A DNA stretch of 52,303 nt from Gammaproteobacteria bacterium. GTDB taxonomy: Bacteria > Pseudomonadota > Gammaproteobacteria > Chromatiales > Chromatiaceae. Shown here one piece after another: positions 18,695-27,001 of the stretch. The first letter of the stretch is position 1, and each line of letters starts with the position of its first letter. The stretch covers positions 1 through 52,303 of the forward strand of contig JAABTK010000024.1 of assembly GCA_011389885.1 (NCBI GenBank), written 5' to 3'. The translations under genes and the position numbers were made by a program. The notes under the pieces were generated by a model. It did no database searches. It saw only the letters and a program-made list of their open reading frames with translations, and was not told the origin of the DNA.

Positions 18695-19255
18695 CTATTC
18701 TTCGGGGCGCAGCTTGACTTTTCTGAGGACGCGGAAGGCCTTGTGGCTTTTTTGCCCTTCCAGCGGCGATTCGTCACCGCCTGCGCCGCCAGCCTCGGCA
18801 TAGTCTTCGTTGCCATAATGCCAAATAGCTTTCATTTCCGCACCATACTTCTCTTCCAGTTGTTGGAGGTGTTGTTCGATCTCGCCCTCCCTGAGGGCCT
18901 GTGAATAGGGGCAATCCCAAAGCACCCAGTAGGCCTCTTCATCATTAACAGAGAAAAAATCGAAAGGAAACGCGCGGCAGTCAAAAGGACGGTCCGAATA
19001 CACTGTGCATTCGTGGGTTTTTGGGTCCAGGAAGGTGCATCGGCCGTCTGTCTCTGTGCGTATCACGGGAAAGTGGTCGAATCGATCCAAGAAGCGTTTG
19101 TCGCCCGTGCGGACCTGTAGGCGCTTGAACTCCTGCGGACTCAAGGGAGATGGGGCATAGCCCCAGGTGGCCGTGGTGCAGCATCGCGCCGGGCATTCTC
19201 GGCAGGCTGGATTGAAGTCCGCAGATGCACTATACTCAAGCAGAGGTTTAGTCAT
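18695..19255 (-). CDS. YkgJ-family cysteine cluster protein
   Basis: The 186 residues include the YkgJ-type metal-binding pattern: ACRECPARCC near residues 18-27, then CTFLDPKTHECTVYSDRPFDCRAFPFDFF. These conserved cysteines are thought to bind zinc or an Fe-S cluster; the function is unknown. The C-terminal tail is charged and basic. It is the first gene of the YkgJ / NTT-HEAT / cNMP / ClC unit and abuts the transporter start with no spacer. The promoter must lie in the 249-bp divergent region shared with the cyclase gene. Confidence 0.88.
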   Translation of the reverse strand: MTKPLLEYSASADFNPACRECPARCCTTATWGYAPSPLSPQEFKRLQVRTGDKRFLDRFDHFPVIRTETDGRCTFLDPKTHECTVYSDRPFDCRAFPFDFFSVNDEEAYWVLWDCPYSQALREGEIEQHLQQLEEKYGAEMKAIWHYGNEDYAEAGGAGGDESPLEGQKSHKAFRVLRKVKLRPEE

Positions 19256-19453
19256 GATGTCCGTCCTGATTTTCCGGAGGTTGGTGGCGTTTTCAGTGAG
19301 GCTTACAGACTCCGGAGGTCGCCCTAAGGATACCTTGTAAAGGCCGTCGGGGTCGAGCTTTGTCTTGGACGAGGGACGAGGCTATGTTGCACTGCTGACC
19401 GATGGTTCGTCTCCGGCGATAACAGCTAAAAAGCACGCTTGTGTGCCCCGCAT

Positions 19454-19474
19454 CGATGCGCTGTGAGCGCATCG
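19454..19474. promoter_or_regulatory. Perfect 21-bp palindrome between cyclase and YkgJ operons
   Basis: CGATGCGCT (19454-19462) and AGCGCATCG (19466-19474) are perfect inverted complements around GTG. The site is 31 bp before the cyclase start and about 200 bp before the YkgJ start. It may be an operator for one or both divergent units. It contains TGTGAGCG, only half of a CRP site. Confidence 0.5.
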
Positions 19475-19504
19475 GATTAGCCTTGTGTAGATTGAAGCGA
19501 ACTC

Positions 19505-21553
19505 GTGAAGCGGATGACGAAGAATAAGCAAAAAATTCACTATATCCCGATTCGGCGGAAGTTGCTCTATTACGTAATGGGCGTGGTCGCGTTTATTGCC
19601 GTGTTTGTGCTCCCAGTCGAATTTTACCGGCCTATTCAGCATCTGAACCAGCTGATCGCGAACGGAGAGAGCTTGTTGGCCGGAATTAGAGGGTCCTTCA
19701 CGGAACCGGAACTCCAGCGCTTGAGTCGTTTCGTGATGCGGACTTTACCGGAGACTCAGGGGGCATACGACGAGCTGGGGGACTACCACTACCTATCTTT
19801 CAATATGCTGATCGTAGATGGCGAGCTGGCCCCGGAAGAGGATGTGCTTGTCGCGCTTGAGGAGGAAGGGCAAGACACCAACGAGTTCGATTACGGGCTG
19901 CTGGAAAAGTCGCGGGATTATTGGCTGGAGGCCTTCGCCAGAGACCCTGGCGTTCAAGAAATCTTCAGCCGCTACAAGCAGACCTTGATGGATGTCAAGC
20001 CGATTGCGGAGAAGATTCCCTTTAACTTGGCTGATGCGTACATCATGCTGGATACCGGGAGGAAAGAGGGCGTATTCGAAGATAATATCGTTTTCCTCTT
20101 GGACGGGTATCAATGGTGGGAACTCCCGGCTTATCCGGGAGAGCCTTTCGAGATCACGGACAACGAGTTCTGGCGACGCTCGGCCCTGGAGGGGCGGGAG
20201 GAGTTCGGCCACAACCCCAAGCACGATCCGGACAATTGGATGCTGCCGCGCTTCGACGAGGACGAATGGGGCGCCTGGTTCAGCGTCTGGAGGACCGAGG
20301 AAGTCGCCGGCGTTTACAACATCTTCACCATCGACTTCGACGCCAGCAGCGTCAAGCAAACCATCATTCAAGTGCTGTTCGCGGTGGCCGTAATCGGCGT
20401 TCTGGTGATCCTGCTCGGCAGCCTGGTGGCCTCGTTGCTCGGGCGCATGATCACTCGCCCCATCGACGAGCTGGCCAAGGGCGCGCGCGAGGTGGCCACC
20501 GGCAACTACGACTATGTGGTGCCGCTGATCAAGCGCGACGAGCTGGGCGAGCTGACCGAGAGCTTTAACGCCATGACCCTCGGCCAGAAGGAGCGCCTGA
20601 ACCTCCGCTCCACCCTGGAAAAGCTGCTCTCAAAGGAGCTGGCCGACCTTGCCGGCCGTCAGGGCTTGGTGCTCGGCGGCAAGAAGACCGACTGCACCCT
20701 AGTGTTCACCGACTTCGCGGGTTTTTCCACCATCAGTCAGTGGTTGGCGCCGAACGATGCGGTGAACCAGCTCAATCTCTATTTCGAGACCCTGATCCCT
20801 ATTATTAAGGAGTTCGGCGGTTTCCCGGATAAATACATCGGCGACGCCATCGTGGCCATGTTCGGCGCACCCATTTACTACGAAGACCACGCCGACCAGG
20901 CCGTGCGTTGTGCGGTGGAGATGCAGCGCGCCTTGCGGCGGCTCAACCAAGAGCGGCGCGAGGATGGCCTGCCGGTGTTCGAGATGCGAGTGGGGATCAA
21001 TAGCGGCGATGTAATCGTGGGCGCCATCGGCTGCGACATGAAGCTGGAATACACCTCCATCGGCGAGACCACCAACCTCGCCAACCGCATGGAGACGGTG
21101 TGCGAGGTGGGGCATGTGATGATCACCCACGAGACCCACAGCCGCATCCGCTTGGAGAACTTTCGGGATGTGCGGCTGGACCTTGAGCCGATCACCACCC
21201 GGGTGAAGGGCTATCTGGAGCCGGTGAAGGCCTACCGCGTCTACATCGACGACTTGCAGATCGCAAAATCCCCCCAAGCCGAGACCCTGGGGGATTTCTA
21301 TTGCTACACCGAGCGCGAAGACTTGCCGCCGCCGATCTCCTTAAGCGCGGCCAAGGAGCGGCCCGATGACGCCCCCGATGCGGGAGACGCGGTGGCCGAT
21401 GATCCACAGGTCCTCGTCGTCGGCGAAGGGCCGGGCGAATATGGGGTCGGAGCGGAAACGGCGGATTCCGAGCCGCCGGACGCGCCGCCCGCCGCCGTTG
21501 GCGAGGATTTAGACCCCCGCCGCTGGCGACGCTCCAAGGCGCGGCGGCGCTAG
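19505..21553 (+). CDS. Membrane class III nucleotide (adenylate) cyclase with HAMP domain
   Basis: The 682 residues start at GTG 19505; an ATG at 19514 is an alternative. A TM helix (about 19-41, YYVMGVVAFIAVFVLPVEF) and a second (about 280-315) bracket a periplasmic sensory domain. A HAMP linker (MITRPIDELAKGAREVATGNYDYVV) leads to the catalytic domain. LVFTDFAGFSTISQWL has metal-binding D403 and YIGDAIVAMFGAP has D447. K442 favours adenine, and TTNLANRMET supplies the transition-state Asn and Arg. It should make cAMP in response to a periplasmic cue. The tail after 600 is acidic, Pro/Ala-rich and disordered. It is divergent from the operon that carries a cNMP-binding protein. Its TAG stop is the first triplet of an R1 repeat terminus. 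Confidence 0.93.
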   Translation: MKRMTKNKQKIHYIPIRRKLLYYVMGVVAFIAVFVLPVEFYRPIQHLNQLIANGESLLAGIRGSFTEPELQRLSRFVMRTLPETQGAYDELGDYHYLSFNMLIVDGELAPEEDVLVALEEEGQDTNEFDYGLLEKSRDYWLEAFARDPGVQEIFSRYKQTLMDVKPIAEKIPFNLADAYIMLDTGRKEGVFEDNIVFLLDGYQWWELPAYPGEPFEITDNEFWRRSALEGREEFGHNPKHDPDNWMLPRFDEDEWGAWFSVWRTEEVAGVYNIFTIDFDASSVKQTIIQVLFAVAVIGVLVILLGSLVASLLGRMITRPIDELAKGAREVATGNYDYVVPLIKRDELGELTESFNAMTLGQKERLNLRSTLEKLLSKELADLAGRQGLVLGGKKTDCTLVFTDFAGFSTISQWLAPNDAVNQLNLYFETLIPIIKEFGGFPDKYIGDAIVAMFGAPIYYEDHADQAVRCAVEMQRALRRLNQERREDGLPVFEMRVGINSGDVIVGAIGCDMKLEYTSIGETTNLANRMETVCEVGHVMITHETHSRIRLENFRDVRLDLEPITTRVKGYLEPVKAYRVYIDDLQIAKSPQAETLGDFYCYTEREDLPPPISLSAAKERPDDAPDAGDAVADDPQVLVVGEGPGEYGVGAETADSEPPDAPPAAVGEDLDPRRWRRSKARRR

Positions 21554-21720
21554 TGCAGCCCCGCACAAGTAACGCAAACAACCCAGCCGCTCTCGCGCAA
21601 CGCAGAGCACACGGAGAACCGCAGAGGGCGCAGAGATGGATTCGATTTCATGCTCGTTCCCAAGGTCTCCTTGGTGACGCCTGTCTTGCAAGCTCAAGCT
21701 TGCCGAATGGTTTGGGAAGC
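21551..21720. repeat. Composite repeat: R1 left half plus 'CATGCTCGTTCCC' module (R3)
   Basis: R1 left terminus TAGTGCAGCCCCGCACAAGT starts on the cyclase stop codon and runs through CAACCCAGCCGC and GCAGAGCACACGGAGAACCG. At 21649 it switches to the R3 module, CATGCTCGTTCCCAAGGTCT then CTTGG...CTTGCAAGCT, also seen at 23868 and 51837. The R1 right half is missing. Confidence 0.75.
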
Positions 21721-21721
21721 G

Positions 21722-21897
21722 AGTACAGCCGCGCCTAAGTATCGGGAACAACCCAGGCGCTTGCGGAACGCAGAACATGCGGAGAACCGCAAAGGGCGCA
21801 GAGAGGCGTTGCGATTGCAAGGATCAGCGCCGCACCCCGCATTCCGCCGCCTCGCGGTCCTCCGCGCCCTCTGCGTTCCCAAGGGCCTGCGCCGCCC
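21722..21897. repeat. Dispersed long-palindrome repeat (R1), copy 4
   Basis: Left terminus GTACAGCCGCGCCTAAGTAT, then CAACCCAGGCGCTTGCGGAA. The right half reads GGTCCTCCGCGCCCTCTGCG and ends directly at the dnaG stop codon (21898). Confidence 0.82.
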
Positions 21898-23667
21898 TTA
21901 GCCGCCCTGCTTGCGCCGCGCAAGCTCGGTGCTTAGCGCGCGATAAATGGTCTTTTCCCGATCACTCAGGCCCTGCTCGCGGGCCTTGGCCTCCAATTGC
22001 TCGAAGTCTCGGGTCAGGCTCTCCAGGCGGGCCTCCTCGGTCAGGCGTCGCAGCGAGTCCCGAAACTCGGGCTCCAACCCGGTGTCCGGGATCGACAAGG
22101 TACTGGCCGCCAAGCGCGACAGGTGGCGATAGGCCGGGTGGTCTCGCCAGCGCTCCACCAGTTGCGCCGTGCGCAGTTCCGGCTGCTCGGCGCACAGGTC
22201 GAGCAACTGATCCAGCAGCTCAATGCCCTGGCGGCCCGAATTGCGCCATTCCTGGGGCAGCTCCGGCAGGCCGGCCAGATCGGGGCGTTGCAGGAGCAGG
22301 ATGAGCGCCTGGCGCAGGGGCGTATTGGCCGCCGCCGCGGCCGGCCCGCGGGCGCGCCGCGGCTGCGGTTTCGGGCTCGGCCTATGCGCGGCTGCGGCCT
22401 GGGGCAGCGCCACGGCGACGCCGACCCTTTGGTTTAGCTCCTGTTGCAGCAGGTCGCGGAACACCCCGGGGGGCAGTTTGCCGAGCAGGGGTTTGGCCTG
22501 CTCCGCCAGGCGCGCCCGGCCGTCCGCGGTCTCCATCTCCACCCGGTCTTCCAGTTGCTGGAACAGAAAGGTCGAAAGGCTGGGGGCTTGATCCAGCCGC
22601 TGGCGAAACGCATCGGCCCCCTCTTGGCGCACCAGGGTGTCCGGGTCCTCGCCCTCCGGCAGAAACAGAAACCGCGCCGAGCGGCCCTCGCGCATCATCG
22701 GCAGCGCGGTCTCCAGCGCCTTCCAGGCGGCGCCGCGCCCGGCGCGGTCACCGTCGAAGCAAAACACCACCTCCGCCACGGCGCGAAAGATGCGCTCCAG
22801 GTGATCCGGCGTGGTGGCGGTGCCCAGGGTGGCCACGGCATTGCGCACCCCGAATTGGGCCAGCGCCACCACATCCATATAGCCTTCGACCACCAGCAGT
22901 CGCGACAGCTTGCGGTTGGCCTGAATCGCCTCGTGCAGCCCGTACAGCTCCCGCCCCTTATGAAATAGGGCGGTTTCCGGGGAGTTGAGGTATTTGGGCT
23001 TGCCGTCGTCGAGCACCCGGCCGCCGAACCCGACCACCCGCCCGCGGCGGTCGCGAATGGGGAACATCACCCGATTGCGGAAGCGGTCGTAGGGACCCTT
23101 GTCGCCTTCCGAGAGCATGCCGGCGCTGATCAGTTGATTGCGCCCGGCATCGTCGGCGCCAAAGCGCTTCAACACCTTGTCCCAGCCCGGCGGTGCGAAG
23201 CCGATGCCGAACTCGGCGGCGATTTCGCCGCTCAGGCCTCGCGCCTTTAGGTAATCCACCGCGGCCTGGCTGGCGGGTTGGCGCAACTGATCCTGGTAAA
23301 ACAGGGCTATCTCTTCGAGCAACCGATAGAGCGGCCGGTTGTCCGGCCCGCGCGGGGCGGCGGCGCCCTCCCGCGGCACCTCCACCGCGGCGCGCTGGGC
23401 CAGTTCTTCCACCGCCTCCACGAAGCCCATGCGATCATGGTCCATCAGAAAGCCGATGGCCGTGCCGTGGGCGCCGCAGCCAAAGCAGTGGTAGAACTGT
23501 TTCTCGGGGCTTACATAGAAGGAGGGGGTCTTTTCGTCGTGAAAGGGGCAGCAGGCCTGGAATTCCTTGCCGGACTTCTTGAGCTGCACCCGACTGCCCA
23601 CCAGTTCGACGATATCCGTGCGATCGAGCAGGTCGTCGATGAATTGCGGCGGGATGAGTCCGGCCAT
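21898..23667 (-). CDS. dnaG: DNA primase DnaG
   Basis: The 589 residues are full length. The N-terminal CHC2 zinc ribbon is intact (C40, H43, C61, C64 in CCPFHDEKTPSF...HCFGCG), so it should bind template. The catalytic core includes FRNRVMFPIRDRRGRVVGFGG and the TOPRIM segment LLVVEGYMDVVAL, then VVFCFDGDRAG (DxD metal site) near residues 255-315. The C-terminal 130 residues are the DnaB-binding helicase-interaction domain. It follows yqeY and rpsU on the same strand, the classic macromolecular-synthesis order. The usual downstream rpoD is absent: the gene ends in a palindromic repeat facing the cyclase gene. Confidence 0.98.
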   Translation of the reverse strand: MAGLIPPQFIDDLLDRTDIVELVGSRVQLKKSGKEFQACCPFHDEKTPSFYVSPEKQFYHCFGCGAHGTAIGFLMDHDRMGFVEAVEELAQRAAVEVPREGAAAPRGPDNRPLYRLLEEIALFYQDQLRQPASQAAVDYLKARGLSGEIAAEFGIGFAPPGWDKVLKRFGADDAGRNQLISAGMLSEGDKGPYDRFRNRVMFPIRDRRGRVVGFGGRVLDDGKPKYLNSPETALFHKGRELYGLHEAIQANRKLSRLLVVEGYMDVVALAQFGVRNAVATLGTATTPDHLERIFRAVAEVVFCFDGDRAGRGAAWKALETALPMMREGRSARFLFLPEGEDPDTLVRQEGADAFRQRLDQAPSLSTFLFQQLEDRVEMETADGRARLAEQAKPLLGKLPPGVFRDLLQQELNQRVGVAVALPQAAAAHRPSPKPQPRRARGPAAAAANTPLRQALILLLQRPDLAGLPELPQEWRNSGRQGIELLDQLLDLCAEQPELRTAQLVERWRDHPAYRHLSRLAASTLSIPDTGLEPEFRDSLRRLTEEARLESLTRDFEQLEAKAREQGLSDREKTIYRALSTELARRKQGG

Positions 23668-23701
23668 GGGCGTTTCTGCGGAGTCAGGAGGGCTATGAAG
23701 A

Positions 23702-24113
23702 AGCGGGATCGAGTACAGCCGCGCCTAAGTGTCGGAAACCATCAATCAATCGATCCATCGCCTGCGGGAGCGGTTGGCAACCGCGATTAGCCGCCTTAGC
23801 GGCTTGATCCGAGCGTTGGCCCCGGACCAGAGGCCGTTATCGCGGATGCAATCCGCTCCCACGGTTCATGCTCGTTCCCAAGGTCTCCTTGGGAATGCCT
23901 GCCTTGCAAGCGCTAGCTTGCCGACTGGCTCGGAAAACAGAGGTCCCAAGACGTGGGTTCTCAAGCTGGAGAGGCGCCTTTGAAGGGCGCGGGGCGGTTA
24001 GATTGCGGCCACGGCCAATGACCGCCGGGGCGCGCCTTGGCCCATCCGCTCTCTGCGGTCCTCTGCGCCTTCTGCGTTCTTAAATGGCGTTGCTTCCGCT
24101 GCGCCCCCGGAGC
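23702..24113. repeat. Composite repeat: R1 ends enclosing R2 and R3 modules, copy 5
   Basis: Left R1 terminus GTACAGCCGCGCCTAAGTGT at 23703. Then comes an R2 palindrome (23763-23862: GGGAGCGGTTGGCAACCGCG against ATCGCGGATGCAATCCGCTC), then an R3 module (23868-23940: TTCCCAAGG-TCT-CCTTGGGAA). The R1 right half reads TCTGCGGTCCTCTGCGCC and GGCGTTGCTTCCGCTGCGCC, ending at the yqeY stop codon (24114). This 446-bp block separates yqeY from dnaG inside an otherwise conserved operon. Confidence 0.85.
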
Positions 24114-24554
24114 TTAGCCGAGCCGCTGCTTCACCTGGGCGCTGACCGCGCCCATATCCGCACGGCCTTGCAACTTGGGCTTGAGAATGCCCATCACCTT
24201 GCCCATGTCCTGCATCGAAGCGGCCCCAGTCGCGGCCACGGCCTCGTCGATCAGGGCGGCGATCTCCGCCTCCCCCAGCGCCTCGGGCAGGAACTCTTGA
24301 ATGACGCCGATTTCGTACTTTTCCTGGTCCGCCAGTTCGGTGCGCCCGGCTTGCTCGTACTGCGTCACCGAGTCGCGCCGCTGCTTGACCATTTTGTCCA
24401 GCGCCGCCAGCACCTGCTCGTCGTTCAGCTCGATGCGCTCGTCCACCTCTCGCTGCTTGATGGCAGCCATGATCAGACGGACCACGCCCAGGCGCGGCTT
24501 GTCGCCGCCCTTCATCGCGGCCTTCATTGCGTCCTGAATACGGGATTTCAGCAT
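24114..24554 (-). CDS. yqeY: GatB/YqeY domain protein
   Basis: The 146 residues match bacterial YqeY in length and sequence: MLKSRIQDAMKAAMKGGDKPRLGVVRLIMAAIKQREVD, then LAALDKMVKQRRDSVTQYEQAGR and the C-terminal tail LQGRADMGAVSAQVKQRLG. The domain is shared with the tail of GatB, which contacts tRNA in amidotransferases; the stand-alone protein's role is uncertain. It lies 55 bp after rpsU and, with dnaG further on, belongs to the rpsU-yqeY-dnaG operon. A composite repeat follows at once. Confidence 0.95.
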   Translation of the reverse strand: MLKSRIQDAMKAAMKGGDKPRLGVVRLIMAAIKQREVDERIELNDEQVLAALDKMVKQRRDSVTQYEQAGRTELADQEKYEIGVIQEFLPEALGEAEIAALIDEAVAATGAASMQDMGKVMGILKPKLQGRADMGAVSAQVKQRLG

Positions 24555-24609
24555 GGTATATGGCTTCGACAGCAGGAGGGAAAGGAAAAAACGTAATGGA
24601 ATCGAATGC

Positions 24610-24825
24610 TTAGTACTGGCGCTCCCAGCGCCGATTCTCGCGCAGCACCTTCTTCTGGTGGCGTTTCACCGCGGCGGCGGCCTTGCGCTTGCGCTCGGCG
24701 GTGGGCTTTTCGTAGTGCTCGCGACGACGCACCTCAGCCAGCACGCCGGCCTTTTCACAAGAACGTTTGAAACGACGCAACGCAACCTCGAAGGGCTCGT
24801 TCTCTTTCACGCGGACATTGGGCAT
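24610..24825 (-). CDS. rpsU: 30S ribosomal protein S21
   Basis: The 71 residues are the usual S21 length: [40 protein letters not shown], and a strongly basic tail ([16 protein letters not shown]). The start has a GAGG Shine-Dalgarno. S21 assists initiation on the 30S subunit. It heads the rpsU-yqeY-dnaG unit; the promoter should lie in the 76-bp region shared with divergent tsaD. Confidence 0.98.
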   Translation of the reverse strand: MPNVRVKENEPFEVALRRFKRSCEKAGVLAEVRRREHYEKPTAERKRKAAAAVKRHQKKVLRENRRWERQY

Positions 24826-24901
24826 TCGACTACCTCAAAACGGGATTTCGGGTTAGAGTAAAAGCGGAATTGTACCCAACCGGAGCGCGTTTGCAAATCC
24901 T

Positions 24902-25948
24902 ATGCTGACCTTAGGCATCGAAACCTCCTGTGATGAGACCGGCGTGGCGCTGTACGACGGCGACCGCGGCCTGCTGGAACACCGCGTCTACAGCCAGATC
25001 GCCACCCACGCCGAATACGGCGGCGTGGTCCCCGAGCTGGCCTCTCGCGACCATGTGCGCAAGACCCTGCCGCTGATCCAAGAGCTGCTGCACGGCGCGC
25101 GAATCGCCCGCAGCGAAATCGGCGGCGTGGCCTATACCGCGGGTCCGGGCCTGGTGGGGGCGCTGCTGGTGGGGGCCGCGGTGGGGCGCAGCCTGGCCTG
25201 GTCCCTGGGCGTGCCCGCGGTGGCGATTCACCACATGGAGGGCCACCTGCTGGCGCCGCTGCTGGAGCCTGATCCGCCCGCCTTTCCCTTCGTCGCGCTG
25301 CTGGTGTCCGGCGGTCACAGTCAATTGGTGGAGGTGGCCGGCCTGGGCCGCTACAAACTGCTGGGCGATTCCTTGGACGACGCCGCGGGCGAGGCCTTCG
25401 ACAAGACCGCCAAACTGCTCGGCCTGCCCTATCCCGGCGGTCCCGAGCTGGCCCGGCTGGCCGAACAGGGGGATTCGGGCAGGTTCCGCTTTCCGCGCCC
25501 GATGACCGATCGGCCCGGGCTTGAGTTCAGCTTCAGCGGCCTCAAGACCTTCGCGCTGAACACCCTAGACGCGGTGCGCCGGGAAGAGGGCGAAATCTCC
25601 GCGCAGAGTCGGGCCGACATCGCCCGCGCCTTCGAGCAGGCGGTGGTGGAGACGCTGGTGATCAAATGCCGCCGCGCCGTGAAACAGGCCCGATGCCAGC
25701 GCCTAGTGCTGGCCGGCGGGGTCAGCGCCAACCGCCGCCTGCGCGCGGCCATGACCGAGGCGATGCAAAAAGAAGGCGTGCGCACCGACTACCCCCGCGC
25801 CGAATTCTGCACCGACAACGGCGCCATGATCGCCCACGCCGGCTGGCTGCGCCTCAAGGCGGGCGAGCGCAGCGGCCTCGGCTTCGGCGCCCGCCCGCGC
25901 TGGCCGCTGGAAGAAATGCGGCCGCCTGGCGGGAGTGGTGAATGGTGA
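24902..25948 (+). CDS. tsaD: tRNA threonylcarbamoyladenosine synthase subunit TsaD
   Basis: The 348 residues belong to the ASKHA fold. [13 protein letters not shown] opens the protein, [14 protein letters not shown] and [15 protein letters not shown] carry the metal-binding HxxxH, then [33 protein letters not shown], and the C-terminal [13 protein letters not shown] and [12 protein letters not shown] motifs complete the active site. TsaD with TsaB, TsaC and TsaE makes t6A on ANN-decoding tRNAs. It is divergent from rpsU, the standard gammaproteobacterial arrangement. The last residues (GGSGEW) and the TGA stop run into a heptamer array at 25937, so the C-terminus may have been remodelled by the repeat. 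Confidence 0.98.
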   Translation: MLTLGIETSCDETGVALYDGDRGLLEHRVYSQIATHAEYGGVVPELASRDHVRKTLPLIQELLHGARIARSEIGGVAYTAGPGLVGALLVGAAVGRSLAWSLGVPAVAIHHMEGHLLAPLLEPDPPAFPFVALLVSGGHSQLVEVAGLGRYKLLGDSLDDAAGEAFDKTAKLLGLPYPGGPELARLAEQGDSGRFRFPRPMTDRPGLEFSFSGLKTFALNTLDAVRREEGEISAQSRADIARAFEQAVVETLVIKCRRAVKQARCQRLVLAGGVSANRRLRAAMTEAMQKEGVRTDYPRAEFCTDNGAMIAHAGWLRLKAGERSGLGFGARPRWPLEEMRPPGGSGEW

Positions 25949-25971
25949 GTGGTTAGTGGTTGGTGGTTCAG
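25937..25971. repeat. Heptanucleotide array (GGTGAAT, GGTGAGT, GGTTAGT...), five units
   Basis: Five 7-nt units, GGTGAAT-GGTGAGT-GGTTAGT, then GGTTGGT and GGTTCAG. The TGA stop of tsaD (25946-25948) falls in unit 2. The units closely resemble the complement of the AACTCAC array after the phosphomutase gene (GTGAGTT). The rest of the intergenic region to 26212 holds only faint heptamer-like traces and no gene. Confidence 0.75.
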
Positions 25972-26212
25972 ACCTCCCGAAAAGCCCCCAAAAAGGCCAA
26001 TTTTGTTGGACTATAAATGAGGTCTCAGGGAAAAGGCTCCAACCAAAACGCACCGGAAGCCAATAGGTTACGAGCCGGCACTTCGGAGAAACCGTCCAAT
26101 AATCGCATAGAAACTAATTAAAACAATGAGTTACATGGTTTTTGGCCAACAGTTTTGGGCGGTCCGTGGTGCGTGTTTGGTGCTTGGTTCTGAGTTCCGA
26201 GCACTGAGCGCT

Positions 26213-26800
26213 TTATGGCTTGATCCGGGGTTCGGAGCCGTTGAGGATGCGGCGGATGTTGGTGCGGTGGCGCCAGAATAGAAGGGCGCTGATTAGGAGC
26301 TGCATTAGCACCAGCTCCCAGGCGGGGCGCACTAGCCAAATCACCGCCGGGGCCAGGGCCATGGCGGTGAGGGCGGAGAGCGAGGAGATGTTGCCGAGCT
26401 TGGCGGTGGCCAGCCATAGCAGCCCCACGGCCGCGCCCGCCATCCAATGCAGTCCGAACTGCACCCCCAGCGCCGTGGCCACCCCCTTGCCGCCCTGAAA
26501 GCCGAAAAACACCGGGTGCAAATGCCCCAGGAACGCCGCCAGCCCGACGCCGCCCAAGGCGGCCGGCGACAGCTCCATCAGGACCGCCGCCAGCATCGGG
26601 AGCGCGCCCTTAAGGGTGTCGCCGAGCAGCGTGACGGCCGCCGCCTTTTTGCCGCCGATGCGTAATACATTGGTGGCTCCGGGGTTTTTTGAGCCCTCGG
26701 TGCGCGGGTCGGGCAAGCCCATCAGCTTGCAGACGATGACCGCGCTGGACACCGAACCGAACAGATAGGCCCCGAGGATAAAAGCGATATCAAGGATCAT
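26213..26800 (-). CDS. plsY: Glycerol-3-phosphate acyltransferase PlsY
   Basis: The 195 residues form an integral membrane enzyme that uses acyl-phosphate to make lysophosphatidic acid. ATG 26800 gives MILDIAFILGAYLFGSVSSA, the conserved N-terminus. The motifs are SVSSAVIVCKLMGLPDPR, GSKNPGATNVLR, HLHPVFFGFQGGKGVATALG and a final FWRHRTNIRRILNGSEP; the GxxNPGATN and HxFPVFxxFxGGKG-type motifs are both intact. Longer frames upstream (to 26953) lack conservation. It converges with tsaD, as in other gammaproteobacteria, though the folB usually beyond it is replaced here by a HIT-like gene. Confidence 0.96.
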   Translation of the reverse strand: MILDIAFILGAYLFGSVSSAVIVCKLMGLPDPRTEGSKNPGATNVLRIGGKKAAAVTLLGDTLKGALPMLAAVLMELSPAALGGVGLAAFLGHLHPVFFGFQGGKGVATALGVQFGLHWMAGAAVGLLWLATAKLGNISSLSALTAMALAPAVIWLVRPAWELVLMQLLISALLFWRHRTNIRRILNGSEPRIKP

Positions 26801-27001
26801 AGGGCGTGGATTTTCGACCGACATCCCGAGAAACGCAAGCGTAAGCGCGCAGGGGCGGCCAATGCGGCGGCCGACTCCGCTGCGAGCGAAGCCCCCAAGC
26901 CCGGCTAAGGCCGCAACCTCCAAGGCGCCCCCCCTCTGGCGTTCACGGCCCATTTCGGGTTTAATCCCCGGGCTATTCGTTGCGCCCCTTGTTGATCACC
27001 C

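Noticed and set aside
16379..18904. Very long open frame (about 840 codons) on the plus strand antisense to the NTT-HEAT gene
   Set aside because: The translation is Gln/His/Arg-rich with no domain pattern. It is a GC-rich shadow of the transporter gene, which has clear membrane and HEAT segments.
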